From assembly GCA_024291935.2 (NCBI GenBank), contig CM044315.1, positions 78,846,385 through 78,910,384 of the forward strand: a stretch of 64,000 bases of DNA. The letters are read 5' to 3'. The first letter of the stretch is position 1, and each line of letters opens with the position of its first letter. This stretch comes from Okapia johnstoni (Eukaryota; Chordata; Mammalia; Artiodactyla; Giraffidae). The position numbers and the translations under genes are program-made. Below are positions 32,076 through 43,149 of the stretch, one piece after another. The notes under the pieces are model-generated. The model was not told the DNA's origin, did no database searches, and worked only from the letters and a program-made list of their open reading frames with translations.

Positions 32076-32657
32076 GTTATATAAATTATTATATAGATAT
32101 ATAAATTGCATGAATTTTCACTGTACATTGCTTGCAATAAAGATCCAAACATATAAAAAACCATAAAATGAAAAGTAAAATTCTTACTCTGACTACTCTG
32201 CAGAAGTAACCACTATGAAGAGTTTCTTATATATCCATTTTAAGTATTTTCTATTCATTTATACAAGCATATATATGGCATACTTGGTAAATCCAGTCTT
32301 AGGTATGTACCCATTTCAATACATATCAATCTAACATGTTCTTTTTAATGGACATATAACATCCTCTCGCATGGATGTACGACAGCTAATTTAACCAGCC
32401 CCCTGTTGATGAATATGTTAGATGTATTTCACTTTAGCTATTTATAAAATGCCACAGTAAGCATCCGTTCTGTAAGTCATTGTGCATGGGTAAAGTACAT
32501 TTATAGTCTAACTTCTTGGAAGTAGAATTTTTGGGATAAAGACTATGTGTGTTTTTAATTTTCATAAGTTCTGCCTAATTGCCATTCAAAAAGGTTGTAC
32601 CTAATTACACTCTCCCATTCTTGAAGTTACTAGCACATCCATCTGCCTGAAGTGCTA

Positions 32658-32870
32658 GGGCTTCCCTGGTAGCTCAGTGGTAAAGAACCCACCTGCTAAT
32701 GCAGGAGACAAAACATTTGATCCCTGGGTCAGGAAGATCCCCTGGAGGAGGGCATGGCAACCACTCCAGTATTCTTACTTGGAGAATCCCATGGACAGAG
32801 GAGCCTGGCAGACTACAGTCCATGGGGTCACAAAGAGTTGGACATGACTGAAGTGACATAGCACACACAC
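32658..32870 (+). mobile_element. Bov-tA SINE
   Basis: From gggcttccctggtagctcag to gactgaagtgacatagcaca. Confidence 0.9.
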
Positions 32871-33248
32871 TCTCACTGGTAACTTGCGATAGTTTAGCCA
32901 AATTTATTGAAAGACTTGGCTTCAGTTACTTTCTCCACCTCTTCACCTCCTGTTTACAGCACAACTCACTCAAACTTGACTTCTCTCCATTATTCCACTT
33001 TAAAAGGATCTAAGGTTACTAATGATCTTCATGTTGTCTAGTCAACAATTTCCAGATCTCATCTCATTGCCTCTCAGAAATGTTTTATGGGGCTGACCAT
33101 GCTCTTCTTTCTGAAACACTCTGGCCCTGGCTTTTTTAATACCGTACATGCCTGGTCTTCCTCTGCCCACTTGTAATGGTTGGTGCTGCTCAGGGCTTCA
33201 GTTACCATCTGCAAGTGTATGGCCCCCACATTATTTCCTTCTTCCTAA

Positions 33249-33598
33249 CCTGGAGAAGACTCCTGAGAGTCTCTTGGACTGCAAGGAGATCAAACCAGTC
33301 AATCTTAAAGGAAATCAACCCTGAATACTCATTGGAAGGACTGATGCTAAAGCTGAAGCTCCAATACTTTGGCCAGCTGATGTGAAGAGCCAACTCATTG
33401 GAAAAGACCCCAATGCTGGGAAAGATTGAAGGCTAATGGAGAAGGGGGAAGCAGAGGATGAGATGGTTAGGTAGCATCACTGACCCAGTGGACAGAAATT
33501 TGAGCAAACTCTGGGAAATGGTGGAGGACCAAGGAGCCTGGTGTGCTGCAGTCCTTGCGGTTGCAGAGTTGGACACGACTTAGCGACTGAACAACACA
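33249..33598 (+). mobile_element. BovB 3'-end fragment in L2
   Basis: Starts in tggagaagactcctgagagt and ends cgacttagcgactgaacaa. 5'-truncated, about 350 bp. Confidence 0.9.
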
Positions 33599-33982
33599 TC
33601 GTTATTCACATGCTTATTTGCCATCTTGACATGGATGTCCCATGGGTCCCTCAGATTCCACGGGTCCAATATCAACCTCCTTCTCATGCTTCCATCTCAG
33701 CAGCTGTCCCACTACTGTCCAGTGATCCTAGCCAGAAACCTGCAAGTCATTTTTGAACTTCACTGTTCCTCAGCCCTCACCTCCAATCAATCACCATGTC
33801 TCTGCCCATTTGTCTCCATAACATCTCTCAAACCATCATCTCTCACCATCTCCCTGCACCATCCAGGTCCAGACTGTGGACCATCTGGACACTGCATTGA
33901 TCTTCTAATCGCCTCCCTGGCTTTAGACTTAATACTCTCCAAGCCAGAGTTAGCTTTGAAAAATGCAGGTTTGATTATGTTA

Positions 33983-34186
33983 TTGCTGTTTAATCGTTAA
34001 GTTGTGTCTGACTCTTTTGTGACCCCATGGACTGTAGCCTGCCAGGCTCCTCTGTCCATAGGCTTTCCCAGGCAAGAATACTGGAGTGGGTTGCCATTTC
34101 CTTCTCTAGGATCCTGACCGAGGGATCGAACCTGAAGCTTCTGCATTGCAGTCATGTTTTCACCACTGAGCCACTGGGGAAGCCCT
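33983..34186 (-). mobile_element. Bov-tA SINE with 9-bp TSD
   Basis: From ttaagttgtgtctgactc to tgagccactggggaagccc. TSD ATTATGTTA at about 33974-33982 and 34187-34195. Confidence 0.88.
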
Positions 34187-34463
34187 ATTATGTTACAGTC
34201 CTGCTTAAAACCCTTCACTAAGTTCTGCATATCGGGTAAAGCCAAAAAAAAAAAAACCCTGAAAGACAAAAATCCCCTGGCTTTTTTTATAAGCCCTAGT
34301 AACCCTCCCAACTTCTGTTGTCATCACTGACTCCCTCCTTCATACTGTAATTAGCTTGTTGAATGTTTTATGCTCCTTCCCACTCAGAGTTTTTGTCTTT
34401 GCTATTTCTTCCTGCCTGGAATACTCTTTCCCTCTTGCCTTGACCTAGCAAATATGTCAATAG

Positions 34464-34595
34464 GTGGTGGTAGTGGTTTAGTCGCTAAGTCGTGTCCAAC
34501 TCTTGCAACCCCACGGATTGTAGCCTGTCAGGCTCCTCTGTCCATGGGATTCTCTGGGCAAGAATACTGGAGTGAGTTGCCATTTCCTTCTCCAA
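34464..34595 (-). mobile_element. Bov-tA 3'-half fragment
   Basis: The series tagtcgctaagtcgtgtcca, ccatgggattctctgggcaa and gttgccatttccttctcc. Confidence 0.85.
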
Positions 34596-34740
34596 CCTCA
34601 GGCCTCAGCATAAATTTAACTTGTTTGAGGATGTCTTCCAAGACCCCCAGTACTTATGCCTAGTGCTCAATACAGGGTTGGCACGTGGTGAGAGCTCAAT
34701 AATAAATACTTACTAAACTAACTAATTTCAAATCCTAAAA

Positions 34741-36139
34741 GATGATGCTGTGAAAGTGCTGCGCTGCACTCAATATGCCAGAAAATTTGGAAAACTCAGC
34801 AGTGGCTACAGGAGTGGAAAAGGTCAGTTTTCATTCCATTCCCAAAGAAAGGCAATGCCAAAGAATGTTCAAACTACCGCACAATTGCACTCATCTCACA
34901 CGCTAGTAAAGTAATGCTCAAAATTCTCCAAGCCAGGCTTCAGCAACACGTGAACCGTGAACTTCCAGATGTTCCAGCTGGATTTAGAAAAGGCAGAGGA
35001 AGCAGAGATCAAATTGCCAACATCCATTGGATCATCAAAAAATCAGGAGAGTTACAGAAAAACATCTACTTCTGCTTTATTGACTTAATGCCAAAACCTT
35101 TGACTGTGTGGATCACAACAAACTGGAAAATTCTTCAAGAGATGGGAATACCAGACCACCTGACCTGCCTCCTGAGAAGTCTGTATGCAGGTCAGGAAGC
35201 AACAGTTAGAACTGGACATGGAACAACAGACTGGTTCCAAATTAGAAAAGGAGTACGTCAAGGCTGTATATTGTTACGCTGCTTATTTAACTTATATGCA
35301 GAGTACATCATGAGAAACGCTGGGCTGGAGAAAGCATAAGCTGGAGTCAAGATTGCTAGGAGAAATATCATTAACCTCAGATATGCAGATGACACCACCC
35401 TTATGGCAGAAAGCGAGGAAGAACTAAAGAGCCTCTTGATGAAAGTGAAAGGAGAGTGAAAAAGTTGGCTTAAAACTCAACATTCAGAAAACTAAGATCA
35501 TGGCATCCGGTCCCATCACTTCATGGCAAATAGATGGGTAAGCAATGGAAACAGTGACAGACTATTTTGGGGGGCTCTAAAATCACTGCAGATGGTGACT
35601 GCAGCCATGAAATTAAAAGACGCTTACTCCTTGGAAGAAAAGTTATGACCAACATAGACAGCATATTAAAAAGCAGAGACATTACTTTGCCAACAAAGGT
35701 CCATCTAGTCAAAGCTATGGTTTTTCTAGTAGCCATGTATGGATGTGAGAGTTGGACTATAAAGAAAGCTGAGTGCTGAAGAATTGATGCTTTTGAACTG
35801 TAGTGTTGGAGAAGACTCTTGAGAATTCCTTGGACAGCAAGGAGATCCAAACAGTCCATCCTAAAGGAAATTGGTCCTGAATATTCATTGGAAGGACAAA
35901 TGCTGAAACTCCAATCCTTTGGCCACCTGATGGGAAGAGCTGACTCATTGGAAAAGACCCCGATGCTGGGAAAGATTGAAGGCGGGAGAAGGGGACGAAA
36001 GAGGATGAGATGGTTGGATGGCATCACCGACTCAATGGACATGAGTTTGAGTAAACTCCAGGAGTTAGTGATGGACAGGGAGGCCTGGCATAATGCAGTC
36101 CATGAGGTCGCAAAGAGTCGGACAGGACTAAGCAACCCT
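34741..36139 (+). mobile_element. BovB (RTE) LINE, 1.4 kb
   Basis: Begins gatgatgctgtgaaagtgct and ends gtcggacaggactaagcaa. Includes the RT fingers/palm region (LLRSLYAGQEATVRTGHGT; CLFNLYAEYIMRNAG) in a 141-codon frame at 34914-35339 that stops early; later frames are broken. Confidence 0.92.
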
Positions 36140-36178
36140 GATGGGGGAAGATCCCACATGCCATACTAATCGCCACAA

Positions 36179-36293
36179 ATCTTTTGAAAAATTAAAAAAA
36201 AAGAGACTGCAAGCCTGCTCAGAGCTTATGTCTGACAAGACCCCGGACAGCCATCAATAAATAAAATCTTTTGAAAAATTAAAAAAAAAGAGA
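36179..36293. repeat. A-rich 28-bp direct repeat, 87 bp apart
   Basis: atcttttgaaaaatta followed by A9 and gaga occurs at 36179-36206 and 36266-36293. It directly follows the BovB 3' end. Confidence 0.85.
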
Positions 36294-36329
36294 TTTATTG
36301 AGTGCTACTGAGCATAACATACTTATACG

Positions 36330-36485
36330 TACCTTTTTTAATCCTCACAGAAACCGTAAGAGTACGGAAGATTTTTCTCCTTTCAGTGATTAGAAAACTG
36401 AGACTCAGAGAGGTCAAGTGACCAGCCCAGGTCACACAGCTATTAAATAACATGTTGAAATTCAAACCCGTGTCTGTCCAAGTAT
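36330..36485 (-). repeat. MIR
   Basis: The series tgattagaaaactgagactc, agagaggtcaagtgaccagc and ggtcacacagctattaaata is a reverse MIR core. Confidence 0.7.
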
Positions 36486-36489
36486 AAAG

Positions 36490-37790
36490 CTCCTGTTATT
36501 TTCACTGAATCTTTAGCCTGGCCATTTCCTTCCTTCTCTGGTCACAGTTTGAGAGCCCCAGGGGTGTGAGGAGGAGGCAAGAGGCAGGTGTGGGTGGAAG
36601 GGATTGAGGAAGAGGGTCTGTGATCAAAGCCTGCGTAGGAGTGGGGGATCCACATAGCACTGACAGTTTGCCTGTCCATACAAGAGAAGTCTCTGCTGTC
36701 TTGAACTAGAGGTGGGCATAGCCTGTGGACTCTAGGGAGCCCCCTTCAAAGGCTCTTCTCCTGACTCCAGGCTGTATATTCAAGGCTGTGTTTCCCAGAG
36801 TCCAGGGTAAACCCAGCCACATCTTATCTACTTGCAAATGGACATCTGAACATAAATTACAGAGGAGGGGCCATCAGGAGCTAGCCATAAACTTAAACTT
36901 GATAAGTGAGGGATGGGTAGGGCCTGTGACAAGGGTCATGGTAAGTACAGTGCCTTGCCCAGAGTTTGGGCTCTGAATGATTGCAATGAATGATATAGCC
37001 GACTGCCTCTCTCTCTCAAGGATATTTGTAAGGCTGTTTTATTTTTGCCCAGGTGGTCTTGTTGTGCTGTTGAATACACAAGAGTTGGTTGTATAGAAGT
37101 ATGAGAAGAGGACTGACTTTGATTGTGTGGAGGAATGGGCAGAGGCCTGACTAGGCTAGACAGTGGTCAGAGCCCTGTGGGGACTTTTTGGTCTGGCAGC
37201 CAGATGTCCGCTCCATAGAAGGTATGATAAGCCAGACTTGGATTCTTTTACATTAAAAAAAAACAAAAATGCCGATATCCCTCAAGAATTTTAAGTTCTT
37301 TGGCATGAAGGTGCTTTGCGCTGTGCTGTTTTACTTTATTTTATTGGTGATGTCCAAAGACTTGGGGTGCAAGATCTGTCCTGGACCATCTTGGGCTCAG
37401 ACTTGGTGTTGGTGTAGCCTGGTGTCCCATGGCTAAGTTCTGCCCTGTGGCTTCTCTCTGCCAGCCAAGCCATCAGACAGATGGTGCTTGAGCAAGTCTT
37501 CCCCAGACCTGGGCTATGTCTCTACTCTTCCCTAGCTGGCCTTCCACCTTCCACCAGAGAACTGGGCATTGTACATTTCATGGAGGCCTGGGGGTCTGGA
37601 CATGAAACAGGGCCAGAGAATAGAGAAACCTTGATTAAGCTGTCTTGTCCACAAGACTCCTCTGTCCTTCATTCTGAAAATACCTGGTCTGTACCACCTG
37701 TGATGAAAGAGAGTGTTGTGAAAATCACCAACGCTGCACCATCACACTGTTGTGGGACCTCTTGCCAGGAGCTCGTGGAAGACAGTGACA
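36490..37790. other. Unassigned intergenic sequence
   Basis: No repeat landmark recognised. A 106-codon frame (37481-37801) lacks family motifs, splice context or codon bias, and I do not call it a gene. Confidence 0.4.
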
Positions 37791-37795
37791 TGGTG

Positions 37796-37965
37796 TGGTA
37801 GAAGGCACATGACTTTAGGGTTAGACAGAATCGGATTCTGCTACTTTCTTGCTGGGTAACTTCGGGAAAGTTATTCAACCTCTCTGAGTCTTGGTTTCCT
37901 CAATCAATAAATAAGGATAATAATAACATCTATATCATAAGTTTGTTTTGAGGTCTAAATATGCC
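37796..37965 (+). repeat. MIR
   Basis: The series gactttagggttagacagaa, cttgctgggtaacttcggga and cctctctgagtcttggtttc. Confidence 0.75.
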
Positions 37966-37974
37966 CACCAATTT

Positions 37975-38212
37975 ATATAAAAATATGATATTTATTGAGT
38001 GCTTGTTATGTGGCAGGTCATGTTTAAGTGCTTTTAGTGTGAACTCACATAACGCTATGGGTTGTGTACTTCCACAGTCTGTGCGTCATAGATGCAAAAC
38101 TGAGACTCAAGGAGCGTGAATAACTGGCCCACACTGGCAAATAGCAGAGCCAGGATTTGGACCCAGACAGTCAGGCTCCAGTTCACACATACTTAACTAC
38201 CAAGCCATGATG
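37975..38212 (-). repeat. MIR
   Basis: The series tttattgagtgcttgttatg, actgagactcaaggagcgtg and agcagagccaggatttggac; opposite orientation to the preceding MIR. Confidence 0.7.
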
Positions 38213-38239
38213 CCATATGGAGTCAGGCTGAATGAAGAA

Positions 38240-39860
38240 TAGCTATTATGATCACAGTAATTTAGTATTAAGTGCTTTTTATATCCATGCTAAGTGTTAA
38301 TTATTAGTGTATTTGGATGCAACATTTATCCTTTCTGTTCCTATTTCTTCCACAGCCATGGCAACAAAGAGCCTCGTGCTCACTACAACAGAGCATCCTG
38401 CCTTTGTCCGATCTAGCCCAGTGCGTCAATCTCTGCAAATAACAAAAGATGTGGCCACTTGGCTGCTTGTCCCTGCCCCCACCAGAGCACCGAGAGAGGC
38501 TGAGGCCTCCCCAACTGGAACCGAGCTAGGAGAGCAGCAGACAGGTACAGATCCTCAGACCAGGAGCAAGGCTCACAAAAGAGAGGTCATGCTTAATAAA
38601 CCTGATTAATTTCTTTGAGTGACAACAGTGCAAGCGGACAGAGGTGAAAGGAGAGATAGTAATTTATCCTGATTCCAAGGCACAGGAGTGTAGCTAAAAC
38701 CAACACACAGATTTTATAGAGATGCTGCTGGGGCTTGGAGGGTTCTGGTGGAGTTCAACCTTGGGGGCAGCCAGAGGGAAACTTGGTAAGTTGCTCACAG
38801 TGACCTAGTGAAGAGGAAACCCAGCCCAGGAACTGAGCACAACCTGCCCAAGCCGTATAACCTAGCCTCAGATCTGCCCAGGACACTTGCTTGTCAATTT
38901 CCTTCCAGTGTCTTCCCATCACCTGAAGATAGTAATAATGTGGATGACCATAAAACAATGATAGCTGAATTTATTTGATATTTACTATGTGTAGGGTATT
39001 ATACAGAGAGGAAACCTGAGACAGAAAGCTTAAGAAACCTACCCAGTCACACAGGTTTTAACATACACCTGGGCCTCCCAACACCCAGTCTGCTTTCACA
39101 TTCCAGTCCGTTTGCAGCTGTATTTAATGATGAGTCTCTTCCATCAGTCCGGAAGCCCTCATAACATGGATATACTGAAGTTCTTAGGTCCTCTGTGCTT
39201 CTCTCTCTTAAACAAACTTTCCTGGGTGAGCTCATCCCTGCTTTTAGCTTCTAGTCCCACCTCCTGGAGGAAGTCTTCGAGAGAAGGCATTGTGGTTGAC
39301 CCCCTAACCTCTATTACACCCCAGATGATTAGTTTGAGCCCATCATATAAATTCCTTCCTTCTTGCCAGTAACCGGTTTAGGAATGGGTATCTGCCCAGT
39401 GAGACTAAGAGGATGTTTGCTGCGGGGCTTCTGGAAAAAGTTTTCTCATTCCTAGGAGAGAAGCATTCTCCGGACATGACATTCTCAGAAGCTTGCTTTC
39501 TGGGAATGCTGACAAGTCTGGACGTGTTCTGGACCTACTGCACTGGTGTGCTCCCAGCTGAGGATGGAGCCAACAGCAGGGATGGCAGAGTGGAGAGTTG
39601 GAAGGAGCCTCTGTCCTTGAGGGCATGAGCTTCCTGTCATCTCTGGAGGCCACCCTAATGCTGAACAAGGGAAATTAAATATCGTCCCTGCTGAAGCCAT
39701 TGAGAGTAGGCTTTCTGATATTTGTGGTAGGAAGCATCCTTACTAATACAGCCAGGACAGCATTAGGACTTTTGTGGGCTCGCTCCTTCCTAGGGAACTG
39801 TTTCTTTTAAAATTATCTTTTATGACTGCATTAGTGTAAAGATGAATATATTGTGTGTTG
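38240..39860. other. Unassigned intergenic sequence
   Basis: Contains a 100-codon open frame (38307-38609) with no recognisable family. A weak MIR-like stretch (atttactatgtgtagggtat) lies near 38975-39070. Nothing else identified. Confidence 0.4.
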
Positions 39861-39865
39861 TGTGT

Positions 39866-40068
39866 GTGTGCTCAGTTGTGTCTGACTCTTTGCAACTCCG
39901 TAGACTACAACCCACCAGGCTCCTCTGTCCATGGGATTTCTTTTTTTTTTTTTTTTTTCTTTCTTTTTTTTTTTTTTTTTTTTTATTTTAGTTGGGGGCT
40001 AATTACTTTACAATATTGTAGTAGTTTTTGCCATACATCGACATGAATCAGCCATGGATTCACATATT
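39866..40068 (-). mobile_element. Bov-tA fragment joined to an L1 3' end
   Basis: Bov-tA 3' part (39866-39938, ending ctcctctgtccatgggattt) runs directly into a long T-tract and ttagttgggggctaattac, an L1 3' end in minus orientation. No clear closing TSD seen. Confidence 0.75.
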
Positions 40069-40150
40069 AAAACATCTTTATCTATTAAGACTTTTTTTTT
40101 TCTGATTTAAAGAAGATTAAAGCTTTTTTGTGTGTATGAGCCCTAAGAGT

Positions 40151-40430
40151 CCTGAATGTTCATTAGACAGACTGATGCTGAAGCTGAAACTCCAGTCCTT
40201 CGGCCACCTGATGCAAAGAACTGACTCCTTGGAAAAGACCCTGATGCTGGGAAAGATTGAGGGCGGGAGGAGAAGGGGACGACAGAGGATGAGATGGTTG
40301 GATGGCATCACTGACTCAATGAACATGAGTTTGAGCAAGCTCCGGGATTTGGTGATGGACAGAAAAGCCTGGCGTGCTGTAGTCCATGGGGTTGCAAAGA
40401 GTGGGACACGACTGAGTGACTGAACTGAAC
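40151..40430 (+). mobile_element. BovB 3'-end insertion with 14-bp TSD
   Basis: A 280-bp truncated BovB. Perfect TSD TGAGCCCTAAGAGT at 40137-40150 and 40431-40444. Confidence 0.93.
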
Positions 40431-40459
40431 TGAGCCCTAAGAGTATTGGGGCACTAATG

Positions 40460-40895
40460 TGCCTAGCCATGCCTAATAGATAGACTGGCCCTGGATATGA
40501 CTTCCAAATATTCATCTCCAGGCTGTACCTCCCTCTTGACCTTCAAACCTGCATACCCCACTGCTTATTGGATAGTTCTTTTTGAGTGTCTTACCTTAAA
40601 TTCAGCATACCTGAGGCTGAACACACAGTTTCTCCTATACTTTTTCTTTGTCCAGTGTTCCCTGTCTGAGTGGACGATGTACTGACTAGCTAGTTGTACC
40701 AGCCAGAAACCTGGGACCCCAACCTCTCCTTCACCTTGTGCCCAATCCATCTCCAAATGCCGTCACTTTTCCTCTTAAAGGGCTCTTAAAATCATTTACT
40801 TGTTCTAATCTCCACTCCTACCTCCTAATCTATGTGCCTGACATCTCTTGCCTGGGTTACTGCCATGGACCCTAATGGTCTCCCTACATCTCACA
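40460..40895 (+). mobile_element. L2 relic
   Basis: The series tgacttccaaatattcatct, agccagaaacctgggacccc and cttgcctgggttactgccat follows mid-L2 order. Diverged. Confidence 0.5.
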
Positions 40896-40914
40896 CTCTA
40901 TGTAATATTTTTTT

Positions 40915-41018
40915 AAATATTTGTATTTATTTATGTGTTTGGCTGTGCTGAGTCTTAGTTGTGGTACGTGGGTTCTTTGATTGTTGGGGCATGCAAGATC
41001 TTCTAGCTGTGGCATGTG
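40915..41018 (-). mobile_element. CHR-type SINE fragment
   Basis: The series gtttggctgtgctgagtctt and ttgttggggcatgcaagatc. Confidence 0.7.
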
Positions 41019-41619
41019 AAAGGCAGGAAGAGGCCCCAGGTTATTCCTTACTCGTTTTGCAGTCTTCTGTAGTTTATTGCATATATCAGGTACTCAATCG
41101 AAGAAAACTGAAGTACCGTACCTTTAAAACGTACATAGTGAAATCAAATATGTCTTATGCCCAAAAGCATTGTGGATTAACATCGATAGATAAACATCAT
41201 ATGACATGATTGATGGTTTGAATAGTGTGATAGTTCATTTTGTGTCAATTTAACTAGTCTATGTTATGTGGTCAAATACTAATCTAGATGTTGTGTGAGA
41301 GTATTTTTAGATGAGATTAACATTTAAATCGGTAGACTTTGAGTCAAACAAGTTACACTCCGTAGTGTGGGTGGACCTCATCCAGTCAGCCGAAGGCCTT
41401 ACGAGAAAAGACTGAGGTCCTCTGAAGAGGGAGAATTCTGCCTTCTGACTCAAGAATATATATCAACTTCTGCCAGGATTTCCACACTGTTGGATAGCCC
41501 TACAAATTTCAAACTTGCTAGCACGTGTGTGTGTGCATACTTGCACATACATACCCATACCCACACGTCCTTACATACTCATATATCCTATTGATTCTTT
41601 TTCTCTGAAGGACCTTTTT

Positions 41620-41802
41620 AAAAAATATTTATTTATTTGGCTGTGTTGGGTCTTAGTTGTGGCACACAGGATCTTCGTTGCAGTGCACAGATTCTCTGGT
41701 TGTGGTGTGTAGACTTACTTGCTCTGTGACATGTGGGATCTAACTCTCATCCCCTGCATTGCAAGGTGGATTCATAACCACTGCCCCACCAGGGAAGTCT
41801 CT
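41620..41802 (-). mobile_element. CHR-type SINE
   Basis: Starts tatttatttggctgtgttgg and ends ctgccccaccagggaagtct. Confidence 0.85.
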
Positions 41803-41910
41803 TTCTGGAGAACTTTGACTAATATGAGGAGCCTAAATGAAAACAGAGAAAAAGTTTAGGACTCCTCAGTTCTTCGAGTGAACCATTTTTTTATTGTTTG
41901 TTTGTTTTTA

Positions 41911-42022
41911 AAATTATATTCCTTTATTTGGCTGCATTGGGTCTTCCCCAATCAGGGATCAAACCAAGGCCCCCTGCATGGGGAGCAAGGAGTCTTAGCC
42001 CTTGGACCACCAGGGAAGTCCC
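41911..42022 (-). mobile_element. CHR-type SINE, internally short
   Basis: The series ttatttggctgcattgggtc, ccccaatcagggatcaaacc and ggaccaccagggaagtccc. Confidence 0.85.
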
Positions 42023-42689
42023 TGAGTGAACCTCTTATAATCTAACCAGGATTGGGGAACAAAGAAAGGGGAGAAACATTAAAATTCTACTTCATGTAGT
42101 AATAATAAAGGACTAGAAAATAATGTGTTGTAATAATAATAATTACTATCAATTTTGACCCCTCTCCGTGTGCCAGGCACTGGCCTCATTGCTTTCAATG
42201 CTTTATCTCTTTAAATACCCGCAAAAGTCAATGAGGTTCAGGATAAGGAAAGAAAACCATTCAAAAGGAAAGGAACATAAAGGAATTCAATGCAGGGAAT
42301 TAGATGCTTACAAAAGAGCATCTGTAGGATGATCCGCAACTAAGACCCAGAGCAGCCAAATAAATTAAAAAATATTTTTTTTTAAAAAAGAAATGTTCTC
42401 TTTGAGAACAAAGAGACCAGTACAAAAAGGCTTTATATAGATCTTCTCTTCCTCCTCAGACTTCATAACAATCCCCACCCGACCCCCTAAAATTCCAACA
42501 ACTCAGCAAAATATGTAACTATTTACTAGTATTGGATCATTGCAACTTCTTTCAAGTACTGTTTCTCTGAAGTAAAAGGGTAAAAATATGCATGATTGAA
42601 AAACAGGATGCTCTCCTTCCATTGGTACTAAAGAAGGAATAATTTCATTACTTTTTTATTTATGGGTACTGTTTTGTTACTTTTTTTTA

Positions 42690-43110
42690 AAAAATGGAGA
42701 TGAAATTCATATAGCATACTATTAACCGGTTTAAAGTGTGCCATTCAGTATCACGTAGTGCAGTCACAATGTTGCAGACAACCATCTCTCTCTAGTTTCA
42801 AACTTTTTTTATCACTCCAGAAGACACCCATTCAGCAATCCCTCCCCATTCCTCCCTTCTTCCAGTCCCTGGCAGCTACTGATCTGCTTTAATGTCTTTA
42901 TGGATTTTCCCATTCTGGATGTTTCATATTAAGTGAACCATGTAGTGTGTGCTATTTTCTGTCTCGCTTATTTGGTTTTGCATGCTTTTGAGATTCATCC
43001 AAGCTGTAGCAATGTATCAGTGCTTCATTTGTTTTTATGGATAAATTATACCCATGGTACAGCTATACCACAATTTTTAAAATCTATTCACGCCATCTTT
43101 GCTGCTGTGA
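42690..43110 (-). mobile_element. L1-type 3' UTR relic
   Basis: The series gtgccattcagtatcacgta, ccctggcagctactgatct, cccattctggatgtttcata and tttgagattcatccaagctg. Confidence 0.55.
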
Positions 43111-43149
43111 ACATTCTTCATGAGCAATTGTCTGTTGGAGTACCTATTC

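Larger units (their letters stand above)
32910..34730 (+). mobile_element. Long L2 relic split by three younger insertions
   Basis: Segments about 32910-33245, 33600-33975, 34190-34460 and 34596-34730 read in L2 order (ctgaccatgctcttctttct; ctcagccctcacctccaatc; cctgcctggaatactctttc; tail aggatgtcttccaagaccc, then gctcaataataaatactt). They are separated by BovB and two Bov-tA copies. Confidence 0.6.

Noticed and set aside
34914..35339. 141-codon RT-like frame
   Set aside because: Part of a decayed BovB; ends prematurely and later frames are broken.
37481..37801. 106-codon frame
   Set aside because: No family motif, no splice or promoter context, composition like random intergenic frames.
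38307..38609. 100-codon Thr/Pro-rich frame
   Set aside because: No recognisable domain. Could be tested by conservation, but nothing in sequence supports translation.
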